A stretch of DNA of 14,898 nt from an uncultured Bacilli bacterium (GCA_934168325.1 CAKPNG010000036.1:1-14898), one strand, 5' to 3'. Positions 6,373 to 13,087 are shown, numbered from the stretch's first letter. The notes: generated by a model from the sequence alone, not told the origin. Made by a program: numbers and translations.

Positions 6373-7309
6373 TATTTTTACTAATTTGAATTTTATAAAT
6401 ATACTTTCTGAAGGTTTTGATAAGCCTGTAGCTAAACCATGGAGTTTATTTCCAATTCTTTTTGTGTTTTTTGGATTAGTAGCAATTTCTTTAACTGGTT
6501 TTTGTGGTGTATATTTGAAAAAGAAAAATAATAGTAAATTAGTTGATTTTATAGTTTTTGGTATAGGAATTCTTTTAATTGGCTTAGAAATTTATCATGA
6601 AGTTACAAGATATTTTGCTCTTGGGCATTATGATTTTTCTAGTTTTCCTTTCCAATTTTGTTCTGTTCCTATGTATATATGTGTAATATTACCATTTATT
6701 AAAAAGCAGAATGTTAAAATGACTTTTGTTTACTTTTTAGCTATTTACGGCTTTATAGGTGGAATTTTCCCATTATTATTTGGACAAGGTCAATTATGTA
6801 GATGGCCAAAAATGATAGAAGTTTTTAGATCTTTCTTATGGCATGTATTAATTTTAATGATTTCTATTATTTTAATTAATTTCTATGATATTGGAAGAGA
6901 TAAAAAGACATTAAGATATTTCTTTCAATCATTCATTGTATTTTTCTCTATAACTGTTATAGCTCAAATTTTAAATACAATATTACATTATGCTGGTGGA
7001 GTTAATTACCCTATTAGACCTTTCACTGGACCAGATGGAAGGGAAGTTTTATTAAATTATAAAAACGTTTTAAACACTCCTTTATATGATCCAGATATTG
7101 CATCTTTATTTTATATCTCACCATTCTTCCAATCTAATATGCCTGTATTTGGGAAGATTTGGGTAAAACTTGGCTGGATTGTAAATTATATTCTTTATTT
7201 ATTTAGTTTCTTCTTAATGGGATTAATTGTTACATCTGTAATTATATTAATTAAGAAGATTTATTACTTAAAAGTTACTTTAGTTAAAGAAGAAAATAAA
7301 ACCGTATAA
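6359..7309 (+). CDS. Multi-pass membrane protein resembling the YwaF/TMEM164 family
   Basis: A polytopic membrane protein with about seven hydrophobic segments, at roughly residues 30-52, 62-78, 97-113, 121-141, 160-175, 190-208 and 275-300. The most recognizable part is YHEVTRY followed by SFPFQFCSVPMYICVILPF (95-113), which recalls the L-P-hxx-C-S segment of the YwaF/TMEM164 family (TIGR02206-like). In human TMEM164 a cysteine has been reported as an acyltransferase active site; Cys101 here is a candidate equivalent, but I could not align it. The start is uncertain: the ATG at 6359 (316 residues) overlaps yebC by 14 bases and lacks a clear Shine-Dalgarno, while upstream ATGs at 6323 and 6326 lie deep in yebC. 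Its place between yebC and galU suggests an envelope or lipid role, by inference only. Confidence 0.6.
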   Translation: MSNYNIFTNLNFINILSEGFDKPVAKPWSLFPILFVFFGLVAISLTGFCGVYLKKKNNSKLVDFIVFGIGILLIGLEIYHEVTRYFALGHYDFSSFPFQFCSVPMYICVILPFIKKQNVKMTFVYFLAIYGFIGGIFPLLFGQGQLCRWPKMIEVFRSFLWHVLILMISIILINFYDIGRDKKTLRYFFQSFIVFFSITVIAQILNTILHYAGGVNYPIRPFTGPDGREVLLNYKNVLNTPLYDPDIASLFYISPFFQSNMPVFGKIWVKLGWIVNYILYLFSFFLMGLIVTSVIILIKKIYYLKVTLVKEENKTV

Positions 7310-7363
7310 TTTTTAAAAACCTCGCAAAACTCAACTAAAAATTTAAAATTAGGAGGTAATTAC

Positions 7364-8239
7364 ATGAATAATGAAGTTAAATTTGCAGTAATTCCATGTG
7401 CTGGAAAAGGTACAAGATTTTTACCTATTACAAAAGGTGTACCTAAAGAAATGCTCAACATTGTGGATAAACCTACTCTTGATTATATAGTTGATGAAGT
7501 TATTTCAGCTGGAATTACTAATATTGTTTTTATCGTAAATGATGAAAAAGAAGATATAAAAAAGTATTATGAAAGAAATATAGCCCTAGAAAATGATCTT
7601 CTTGAGCATGATAAAAAAGAATATGCTGATTTAATAAAACACATTGCTACAAAAGCTAATTATTTTTATGTTACACAAAAAGAACAATTAGGATTAGGAC
7701 ATGCTGTTTTACAAGCAAAAGAAATTATTGGAAATAATAATTTTGTTGTCTGCTGTGGTGATGATATTACATTATTTGATAAAGTTAGTCCTATTAAAAC
7801 TCTAGTTGATGCTTTTAAAAAAACAAACGCAACAATAGTTGGTGGCCAAAAAGTTGAACACAAATATATTAATAGATATGGATGTATGGATATTGAAAAG
7901 GATTTAGGAAATGGTTTATTTTCATTAAAAGATATAGTTGAGAAACCAGATTTAGATAAAGCTCCAAGTGATTATGGAAGCTTAGGAAAACGGGTATTAA
8001 AAGCAAACATTTTCGATGAATTAGAACATACTAAAAAAGGTAAGGGTGGAGAAATTCAACTAACCGATGCAATTGCTTCATTGATGAAAAAAGAGAAAGT
8101 TTATTATCAAGTGTTTGAAGGATGTCGCTATGACTGTGGAGATAAATTTGGCTTTTTAAAAGCTGTAATTGATACTTCACTAGTTAATAATGAAATAAGA
8201 GAAGATTTGATTAAATATATAAAAGAACTTAAAATATAA
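7364..8239 (+). CDS. galU: UTP-glucose-1-phosphate uridylyltransferase (GalU)
   Basis: A cytoplasmic nucleotidyltransferase that makes UDP-glucose from UTP and glucose 1-phosphate, a precursor for glycolipids, capsule and envelope polysaccharides. The nucleotide-binding signature GKGTRFLP (14-21) with VPKEML (26-31) opens the protein. GLGHAV (110-115), the metal-binding Asp133 in CGDDI, EKP (193-195), GGEIQLTDA (228-236) and DCGDKFGF (257-264) complete the GalU pattern, and the PKEML and EIQLTDA blocks separate it from dTDP-glucose synthase. Length 291 is usual. A strong AGGAGG with 9-10 bases spacing supports the ATG. The 54-base gap from the preceding gene shows no clear promoter, so it is probably co-transcribed from the yebC promoter. 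Confidence 0.95.
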   Translation: MNNEVKFAVIPCAGKGTRFLPITKGVPKEMLNIVDKPTLDYIVDEVISAGITNIVFIVNDEKEDIKKYYERNIALENDLLEHDKKEYADLIKHIATKANYFYVTQKEQLGLGHAVLQAKEIIGNNNFVVCCGDDITLFDKVSPIKTLVDAFKKTNATIVGGQKVEHKYINRYGCMDIEKDLGNGLFSLKDIVEKPDLDKAPSDYGSLGKRVLKANIFDELEHTKKGKGGEIQLTDAIASLMKKEKVYYQVFEGCRYDCGDKFGFLKAVIDTSLVNNEIREDLIKYIKELKI

Positions 8240-8243
8240 ATAT

Positions 8244-8972
8244 ATGAAAGATATTACTCGAGTATTTATTATAATAGGTATGATATTAGGTGGATGGCTA
8301 ATTTTTCCACTTATTGTTGGCTGTATTGTACTCAGTAAATTTGAAAACGCAAAAGACATTAAAGAATTGAAAGTAATTTCAATTATATGTCTTTTATTTT
8401 GCAGTTTAGTTGGTGGTATATTAATGCTATCATTGACAAATAAAGACTTAAATAGTGATAATACTAATAGTGATTCAAAAAATGTGAATAATAAAAATGA
8501 AACAATTAAGAAAATCGATTGTTTATGTGAACTTCATCAAAATAATCTTATAAATGATGAAGAATTCGTTAAATTTAAAAAGGAAATATATGGGGGTACA
8601 GCTATGAGTGAATTAAATGATAAACTTACTGAATTAAAAAAATTGCATGAAAGCGGAATGATAACTGACGAAGAATTTAAAGCTGCTAAAGAAAAATTAG
8701 TTAGTGAGTATATCGAAAGCAGCTCATCCTCTGAAGCGAAAAATTTTAACGTTAAAATAGAAAATGCCAATGAGCCAAAGATTAAGGGCTTTTGGTTAGG
8801 CTTCCTTATAACTTTTGCAATAGGTATTATTGGGCTGATTATTTGCTTATTAATTGGTGATAATGAATGTAAAAGAGGAGGTAAAATAGCTTTTTTTATA
8901 AATCTTGGAATAATAGTTTTTTTCATAATTATTTACGTAATTATTTTACTGAGTAATGGTGTGATGTATTAA
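8244..8972 (+). CDS. Membrane protein with two SHOCT-like segments
   Basis: A 242-residue protein with two hydrophobic segments at the N-terminus (about 6-30 and 43-63), an Asn/Ser/Asp-rich linker (66-87), two short charged helical repeats, a second linker, and two C-terminal hydrophobic segments (about 183-205 and 214-236). The repeats, at about 90-116 (CELHQNNLINDEEFVKFKKE) and 126-153 (LTELKKLHESGMITDEEFKA), both show the L-x-x-x-G/N-x-I-T/N-D-E-E-F-x-x-x-K pattern of SHOCT domains, short oligomerization or targeting modules. Molecular function is unknown. The ATG lies 4 bases after the galU stop with only a weak ribosome binding site, suggesting coupling. An internal ATG at codon 121, preceded by GGGGGT, could yield a shorter product with one SHOCT segment and the C-terminal pair. 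The homologous repeats hint at duplication. Last gene of the operon, before a probable terminator. Confidence 0.75.
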   Translation: MKDITRVFIIIGMILGGWLIFPLIVGCIVLSKFENAKDIKELKVISIICLLFCSLVGGILMLSLTNKDLNSDNTNSDSKNVNNKNETIKKIDCLCELHQNNLINDEEFVKFKKEIYGGTAMSELNDKLTELKKLHESGMITDEEFKAAKEKLVSEYIESSSSSEAKNFNVKIENANEPKIKGFWLGFLITFAIGIIGLIICLLIGDNECKRGGKIAFFINLGIIVFFIIIYVIILLSNGVMY

Positions 8973-9030
8973 AAAACATATAAGAAATTTTTATTATTAT
9001 AGAATAACTTTTCAATATTTTTTAGACTTT

Positions 9031-9061
9031 AAACTGGCCATTAAATTGGTTGGTTTTTATT
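9031..9061 (+). terminator. Probable intrinsic terminator of the yebC-galU operon
   Basis: AAACTGGCCA (9031-9040) can pair with TGGTTGGTTT (9047-9056) across the loop TTAAAT, giving a 10-bp stem with three G-U pairs, followed by TTATT. The wobbles make it weaker than the one after rpsI, but its position between two operons fits. Confidence 0.5.
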
Positions 9062-9109
9062 ATAAAATTGTGTTGGTATATATTATAAATATATTTTTTT
9101 AATTTTTTG

Positions 9110-9138
9110 TTTACTATTGTATGATTTTTTACTATAAT
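9110..9138 (+). promoter_or_regulatory. Promoter of the rplM-rpsI operon
   Basis: A perfect TATAAT -10 (9133-9138) lies 17 bases downstream of TTTACT (9110-9115, 4 of 6 consensus). Transcription would begin near 9145, placing the leader hairpin at the very 5' end of the mRNA. Confidence 0.65.
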
Positions 9139-9148
9139 TTTAGTCGAC

Positions 9149-9187
9149 ACTAAAATCTTAAATTTAAGTCCCGGTAAGATTTATAGT
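9149..9187 (+). promoter_or_regulatory. Putative L13-type ribosomal protein leader
   Basis: ACTAAAATCTTA (9149-9160) pairs with TAAGATTT plus TAGT (9175-9182, 9184-9187), leaving A9183 bulged and a 14-base loop, AATTTAAGTCCCGG (9161-9174). The stem ends three bases before the AAGGAGG of rplM (9190-9196). Firmicute rplM-rpsI operons carry an autoregulatory L13 leader (Rfam L13_leader) at this position, and the hairpin with a CCCGG-containing loop fits my recollection of it. Protein L13 binding to repress its own operon is inferred from the family, not shown here. Confidence 0.6.
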
Positions 9188-9206
9188 TTAAGGAGGAATG
9201 TGTATT

Positions 9207-9662
9207 ATGAATAGACAAACTACAAATTTGAAAAAAGAAGAAATTACTCGTAAGTGGTATATTGTTGATGCAAAAGATAAACCACTTGGAAGACTTGCTA
9301 GTGAAATAGCAGTTGTTTTGATGGGAAAAGAAAAACCAAGTTATACTCCTAATCAAGATTGTGGAGATTACGTTATCGTAATTAATGCTGAAAAAGTTAG
9401 TGTAAGTGGAACTAATAAGCCAATTAACAAGAAATATTATAATGTTTCTGGTTACAATGGTGGTATGAGAATTAGAACACTTAAGGAAATGTTAGAAAAC
9501 TATCCAGAAGAACTTTTTGAAAGAGTTGTATGGGGTATGTTACCAAAAGGACCTTTAGGAAGACAAATTTACAAGAAATTATTTGTTTATGCTGGTGAAG
9601 AACACAAACATACAGCACAAAATCCTACTCCATTAACTTTTAAAAATTTAGGAGGTAAATAA
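9207..9662 (+). CDS. rplM: 50S ribosomal protein L13
   Basis: A large-subunit ribosomal protein needed early in 50S assembly. Characteristic stretches are RKWYIVDAKDKPLGRLASEI (15-34), SYTPNQDCGDYVIVINAEKV (45-64), the WGMLPKGPLGRQ block (109-120) and VYAGEEHKHTAQNP (127-140). I chose the ATG at 9207 (151 residues): it lies 10 bases after AAGGAGG, whereas the upstream ATG at 9198 sits one base after it and cannot use it. The family is usually 142-150 residues. It begins a two-gene operon with rpsI, with its own promoter and a probable autoregulatory leader. The rpsI ribosome binding site AGGAGG is inside its last codons, and rpsI starts 2 bases after its stop. Confidence 0.96.
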   Translation: MNRQTTNLKKEEITRKWYIVDAKDKPLGRLASEIAVVLMGKEKPSYTPNQDCGDYVIVINAEKVSVSGTNKPINKKYYNVSGYNGGMRIRTLKEMLENYPEELFERVVWGMLPKGPLGRQIYKKLFVYAGEEHKHTAQNPTPLTFKNLGGK

Positions 9663-9664
9663 TA

Positions 9665-10057
9665 ATGGCTAAAACTAAAGTAAGTTACGCAACTGGTAGA
9701 CGTAAATCATCTACAGCAAGAGTTTACATTACTGCTGGTAAAGGTAAAATCACTGTTAATGATCGTGACGTCAATGAATATTTCCCACATGCAACATTAG
9801 TACTTGATTTAAAACAACCTTTAACAATTTTAGGTGTTGATGGTAAATATGATGTTAAGTGCTTTGTAAACGGTGGTGGTTATACTGGCCAAGCTGGTGC
9901 TATTAGATTAGGTATTGCAAGAGCTTTATTAGTTGCTGGTGAAGATAGAGGAGCACTCAAAGCAAACGGAATGCTTACTCGTAATGCTAGAGCTAAAGAA
10001 AGAAAGAAATACGGTCTTAAAAAAGCACGTAGAGCACCTCAATTCTCAAAGAGATAA
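9665..10057 (+). CDS. rpsI: 30S ribosomal protein S9
   Basis: A small-subunit protein whose C-terminal tail reaches the P-site tRNA anticodon loop. The family pattern is plain: YATGRRKSSTARV (8-20), the GGGYTGQAGAIRLGIARAL block (70-88) and the basic C-terminal tail KKARRAPQFSKR ending in the required Lys-Arg. Length 130 is exactly that of Firmicute S9. The ATG is 2 bases after the rplM stop with AGGAGG just upstream inside rplM. A strong intrinsic terminator follows about 20 bases after the stop. Confidence 0.97.
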   Translation: MAKTKVSYATGRRKSSTARVYITAGKGKITVNDRDVNEYFPHATLVLDLKQPLTILGVDGKYDVKCFVNGGGYTGQAGAIRLGIARALLVAGEDRGALKANGMLTRNARAKERKKYGLKKARRAPQFSKR

Positions 10058-10075
10058 TCTCAACTTTCAAAAATT

Positions 10076-10107
10076 ATGGTCTGCCTTATTGGGCAGACCA
10101 TTTTTAT
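10076..10107 (+). terminator. Strong intrinsic terminator of rplM-rpsI
   Basis: A perfect 10-bp stem, ATGGTCTGCC (10076-10085) with GGCAGACCAT (10092-10101), loop TTATTG, followed by a T-rich run. It is one of the most GC-rich intergenic elements in the window and ends the ribosomal operon before the tRNA operon. Confidence 0.9.
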
Positions 10108-10127
10108 TACTTTTTTAAAAATATTAC

Positions 10128-10156
10128 TTGATTTTCCTATAGTTATTTTATATGAT
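10128..10156 (+). promoter_or_regulatory. Promoter of the tRNA operon
   Basis: TTGATT (10128-10133) and TATGAT (10151-10156) are separated by exactly 17 bases. Transcription should start near 10163, about 15 bases upstream of mature tRNA-Ile. Confidence 0.65.
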
Positions 10157-10162
10157 AATAAA

Positions 10163-10177
10163 GCGTCTAAAAGATGC
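10163..10177 (+). other. Small hairpin in the tRNA precursor 5' leader
   Basis: GCGTCT (10163-10168) pairs with AGATGC (10172-10177) across an AAA loop, with one G-U pair. It fills the whole predicted 5' leader and abuts the first base of tRNA-Ile, where RNase P must cut. Function, if any, is unknown. Confidence 0.4.
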
Positions 10178-10254
<77 letters not shown>

Positions 10255-10269
10255 AAATTGAATACTATT

Positions 10270-10344
10270 GGGCGCTTAGCTCAGTGGGAGAGCGCTTCCT
10301 TCACACGGAAGAGGTCGTAAGTTCGATCCTTATAGCGCCCACCA
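10270..10344 (+). tRNA. tRNA-Val (CAC anticodon)
   Basis: Acceptor GGGCGCT (10270-10276) pairs with AGCGCCC (10334-10340). The anticodon stem CTTCC/GGAAG encloses loop TTCACAC with anticodon CAC at 10302-10304, and the T-arm GTAAG-TTCGATC-CTTAT is closed by one G-U pair. The discriminator A with A35 and C36 fits valine identity. CCA is encoded. A CAC anticodon reads only GTG, so a UAC tRNA-Val is expected elsewhere in the genome. Confidence 0.94.
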
Positions 10345-10352
10345 TGTTAATT

Positions 10353-10428
10353 GCCGACATAGCTCAACTGGCAGAGCAACTGATTTGTAATCAGTAGGTT
10401 GGCGGTTCGATTCCGTTTGTCGGCACCA
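10353..10428 (+). tRNA. tRNA-Thr (UGU anticodon)
   Basis: Acceptor GCCGACA (10353-10359) pairs with TGTCGGC (10418-10424). The anticodon stem ACTGA/TCAGT encloses loop TTTGTAA with anticodon TGT at 10386-10388. The T-loop is TTCGATT, the discriminator A, and CCA is encoded. Last of the three tRNAs, 8 bases after tRNA-Val, and followed by a terminator. Confidence 0.96.
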
Positions 10429-10440
10429 CATTAAGAATTA

Positions 10441-10468
10441 AGATTGATACTAATTATCAGTCTTTTTT
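10441..10468 (+). terminator. Intrinsic terminator of the tRNA operon
   Basis: AGATTGATA (10441-10449) pairs with TATCAGTCT (10455-10463) with one G-U pair around loop CTAAT, followed by a T run. It lies 12 bases after the encoded CCA of tRNA-Thr. Confidence 0.8.
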
Positions 10469-10499
10469 ATTTTTTATACTTTTTTTAAATATTATTTAT

Positions 10500-10505
10500 T
10501 ATAAT
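10500..10505 (+). promoter_or_regulatory. Candidate -10 element of the nucleosidase gene
   Basis: A perfect TATAAT, 26 bases before the ATG at 10532 and with the GGAG ribosome binding site in between. No convincing -35 is seen at 16-18 bases upstream. Confidence 0.4.
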
Positions 10506-10531
10506 AAGCAAAGATAAGAAATGGAGTGAAT

Positions 10532-11212
10532 ATGAAAATTGGATTAGTTATTGCAACAATAGATGAATTTAAAACTTTATTTGATAATTTAGATTATAAA
10601 TATGAATTTATAGATAATGGAAATTTTAAAGTTTATAAATATAAAATTAATAATCATGATGTATATGTAATTAATTCTGGTATTGGTGAAATAAGTGCTG
10701 CAATTTCTACTCAATTCTTAATTGACAATTTTGATATAGAGCTTGTTATTAATTATGGCGTTGTTGGTGGACTTAATAAAAATCTTGAATTAAGAAAATG
10801 TGTTATTGTAAAAGATGTAATTCATTATGATTTTGATGTAAGTAAAATTGATAAAGTTCCTGTAGGCTATTATGAGGCTTTTAAAACTCAATATTTAAAT
10901 CTTAATTATGACTTGCTTAAATCTTATTCATTAGATATTAATCTTCCTTTAGTTAGATGTGCTAGTGGTGATAAATTTATTAGTAATAGTAAAATAAAAG
11001 AAGAATTATTTAAAAAATATAATGCTGATATATGCGATATGGAATTAGCTGGTATATGTCTAACTTGTTTATTAAATAATGTTAAAATAATCTCCATAAA
11101 AGCGATTAGTGATACAACTTATGGTGGTGCTGAAGATTATCTTAAGTTTGCAAAAAATGCTAGTGAAGAAGCTTTTAATATAGTTAGATTATTATTAAAT
11201 AAATTAAATTAA
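10532..11212 (+). CDS. MTA/SAH nucleosidase family protein (nucleoside phosphorylase superfamily)
   Basis: A PNP/UDP-phosphorylase superfamily protein, most like 5'-methylthioadenosine/S-adenosylhomocysteine nucleosidase, which removes adenine from MTA and SAH in methyl-cycle recycling. Residues that can be placed against MTAN are Glu12 in IATIDEF, the SGIGEISAA strand-loop (49-57), SGDKFI (145-150), DMELAGI with Glu171 (E. coli E174 position) and the catalytic Asp194 in ISD. The strand that normally reads NTGSAGG is NYGVVGG (74-80), and DMEAAAIA is DMELAGICL, so substrate preference may differ. I chose the ATG at 10532 (226 residues), 5 bases after GGAG, rather than a GTG at 10526 that overlaps the ribosome binding site. 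It has its own probable promoter and ends overlapping by 4 bases the 3' end of the convergent ABC-F gene. Confidence 0.8.
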   Translation: MKIGLVIATIDEFKTLFDNLDYKYEFIDNGNFKVYKYKINNHDVYVINSGIGEISAAISTQFLIDNFDIELVINYGVVGGLNKNLELRKCVIVKDVIHYDFDVSKIDKVPVGYYEAFKTQYLNLNYDLLKSYSLDINLPLVRCASGDKFISNSKIKEELFKKYNADICDMELAGICLTCLLNNVKIISIKAISDTTYGGAEDYLKFAKNASEEAFNIVRLLLNKLN

Positions 11213-13080
11213 TTATTATTATCGAGCATTTCTAGTAATTCGAAATAACGATTTTCTAATTCATCTTTTTCATCTTGTAATTCATCTAATTCTTTATAAG
11301 AAGTAAAATCATCTTCTAATTTTTCATCTAAAACTTGGATTTTTTGTTCAATTTCAGATAATTCTTTGTTTATTTCTTGTATCTTATTATTAGATAGTTT
11401 TTGATGCTTGATGAGTGGTTTAATTTTTTCATCAAGTTCTTCAATAGTCATTGGTTTTATAGTTTTTTGCTTGTCTAAAAAGACTTTTAAAGTATCATAA
11501 TTTCCTTGTAAGTAAACAGTTTGTTCAGTCGAGAAATATAAGACTTGTGTGGCAAGTTGATTAATAAAATAACGATCATGAGAAATAAATATTAAACATC
11601 CTTGATAATTTTTTAATGATTCAATAAGAGAGTTTTTAGTAAATAAATCTAAATGGTTTGTAGGTTCATCTAATAATAAGATATCATAATCACTTAATGA
11701 TAATTTTGCTAAAATAAGTCGCATTTTCTCGCCATTTGACATTGTATTAACATCTTTAAATACTTCATCATTTCTAAAATAAAATTTACCAAGCACATTT
11801 CTTAATTCTTTTTCGAGTTTTAATGGATAAGCATTAACAAGATAAGAAATAGCAGTAGCATTAGGTGGAAATATAAAATCATTTTGCTTAATATAACCAA
11901 ATTTAATATTTCTTAATTCTTTAATAGAACCACTTATTGGTTTTAGTTCACCTATAATAGTTTTAATTAGAGTTGTTTTACCTATTCCGTTATCGCCTAA
12001 AATAGCTAATTTATCTTGACCATATAATTTAAATGAAAATGGTTTATTAAGTGGCTTGTCATAGCCAACAACTGTATCTTTAAATTCTATTAATTGTCTA
12101 GTCGAAATGTTGCCACCTTCGATATCAAAATGAATCATTTTTTGAGAATTTGGTTGGACTTCGACGCGGTTTTTTTCAATTCTAGCGAGTTTTTTCTCTC
12201 TATCTTTAGCACGAGAAACAAAGCGTGGTTTAGGTTTATAAAATTCAATAAAGCGTTTTAATTTTTCAATTTCTTTCTTTTCGAGTTTAGATTGTTTTAA
12301 TAGGGACTCGTATCTTTCTTTCTTTAAAATTTGATAATTTTGATAAGTTGTATTGTAAGTTACAGTTTTTTTATTTTCTAATTCGATAATTTTGGTAGCT
12401 AAAGACTCAATAAAATAAATATCGTGAGAAATAAAAAAGATAGTAGAATTATAATTTTTTAAAAAGTTTTCAAGCCATTCAATTGTGGATATATCAAGGT
12501 GATTAGTAGGTTCATCAAGTAAAAGAAGATCATAATTAAATAATAAAATTTTTATAAAGGCAATCTTCATTCTTTCTCCGCCTGATAAGCTCTTGATAGG
12601 TCTATTTAAAATATCTTGTTCAAAACCAAATTTTGATATCATCTCTTTTATTTCGTTATTGTATGTATAGCCGCGATTTTTCTCATATTCTTCAATTAAA
12701 TTATTATATTTCTCTAATTGAATAGGATCTTTTAATGAAGATTCATCAAAATTCTTAATTGCTTTTTCTATTTTAATTACATAAGCAAAAGGAATTAATA
12801 ATTCTTCTAAAACTGTATTTTCAATATTTGAAATTGCGTTTTGATTAAGATACCCTATTTTTGTATTACCTAGTATAGATATTTTACCAGGCTTGTCTTC
12901 TTTTGGCATTAAAGAAGGTTCAAGTTCACCTAAAATAAGTTTGAATATAGTAGTTTTTCCAGTTCCATTATTTCCAATTAATGCTACTTTTTCTTTTGAA
13001 TTAATTGCAAATGAGATATGGTCTAGAATCAGATCGCTACCGAAATATTTACTTACGTTATTAAATGATATTAAAGACAT
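11209..13080 (-). CDS. ABC-F family ATPase (YdiF-like ribosome-associated factor)
   Basis: A soluble protein with two ABC ATPase domains and no membrane segment; ABC-F proteins bind the ribosomal E site and relieve stalled or antibiotic-blocked translation. Domain 1 has Walker A GNNGTGKTT (36-44), signature LSGGE (165-169) and Walker B LLLLDEPTNHLD with Glu190. The basic interdomain linker (about 245-310, including KPKPRFVSRAKDREKK) reaches toward the P-site tRNA in this family. Domain 2 has Walker A GDNGIGKTT (362-370), an altered signature MSNGE (447-451, Asn for the first Gly) and Walker B with Glu472. A C-terminal charged coiled coil spans about 550-620. Length (623) and order match Bacillus YdiF best, with YfmR/Uup as alternatives; a resistance (ARE) role is not indicated. 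There is no Shine-Dalgarno before the ATG, and TATAAT lies 7 bases upstream, so a leaderless mRNA is likely. Confidence 0.9.
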   Translation of the reverse strand: MSLISFNNVSKYFGSDLILDHISFAINSKEKVALIGNNGTGKTTIFKLILGELEPSLMPKEDKPGKISILGNTKIGYLNQNAISNIENTVLEELLIPFAYVIKIEKAIKNFDESSLKDPIQLEKYNNLIEEYEKNRGYTYNNEIKEMISKFGFEQDILNRPIKSLSGGERMKIAFIKILLFNYDLLLLDEPTNHLDISTIEWLENFLKNYNSTIFFISHDIYFIESLATKIIELENKKTVTYNTTYQNYQILKKERYESLLKQSKLEKKEIEKLKRFIEFYKPKPRFVSRAKDREKKLARIEKNRVEVQPNSQKMIHFDIEGGNISTRQLIEFKDTVVGYDKPLNKPFSFKLYGQDKLAILGDNGIGKTTLIKTIIGELKPISGSIKELRNIKFGYIKQNDFIFPPNATAISYLVNAYPLKLEKELRNVLGKFYFRNDEVFKDVNTMSNGEKMRLILAKLSLSDYDILLLDEPTNHLDLFTKNSLIESLKNYQGCLIFISHDRYFINQLATQVLYFSTEQTVYLQGNYDTLKVFLDKQKTIKPMTIEELDEKIKPLIKHQKLSNNKIQEINKELSEIEQKIQVLDEKLEDDFTSYKELDELQDEKDELENRYFELLEMLDNNN

Positions 13081-13087
13081 AATTGTT

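Noticed and set aside
8537..8926. 129-codon open frame on the minus strand within the SHOCT protein gene
   Set aside because: It is antisense to a plausible protein with domain structure and a proper operon position, and its translation has no recognizable motif.
9198..9206. ATG at 9198 as the rplM start
   Set aside because: It lies one base after AAGGAGG, too close to be used, whereas the ATG at 9207 has ideal spacing and gives a normal L13 N-terminus.
10526..10531. GTG at 10526 as the nucleosidase start
   Set aside because: It overlaps the GGAG ribosome binding site, and MTAN proteins begin with the M-K-I-G that follows the ATG at 10532.
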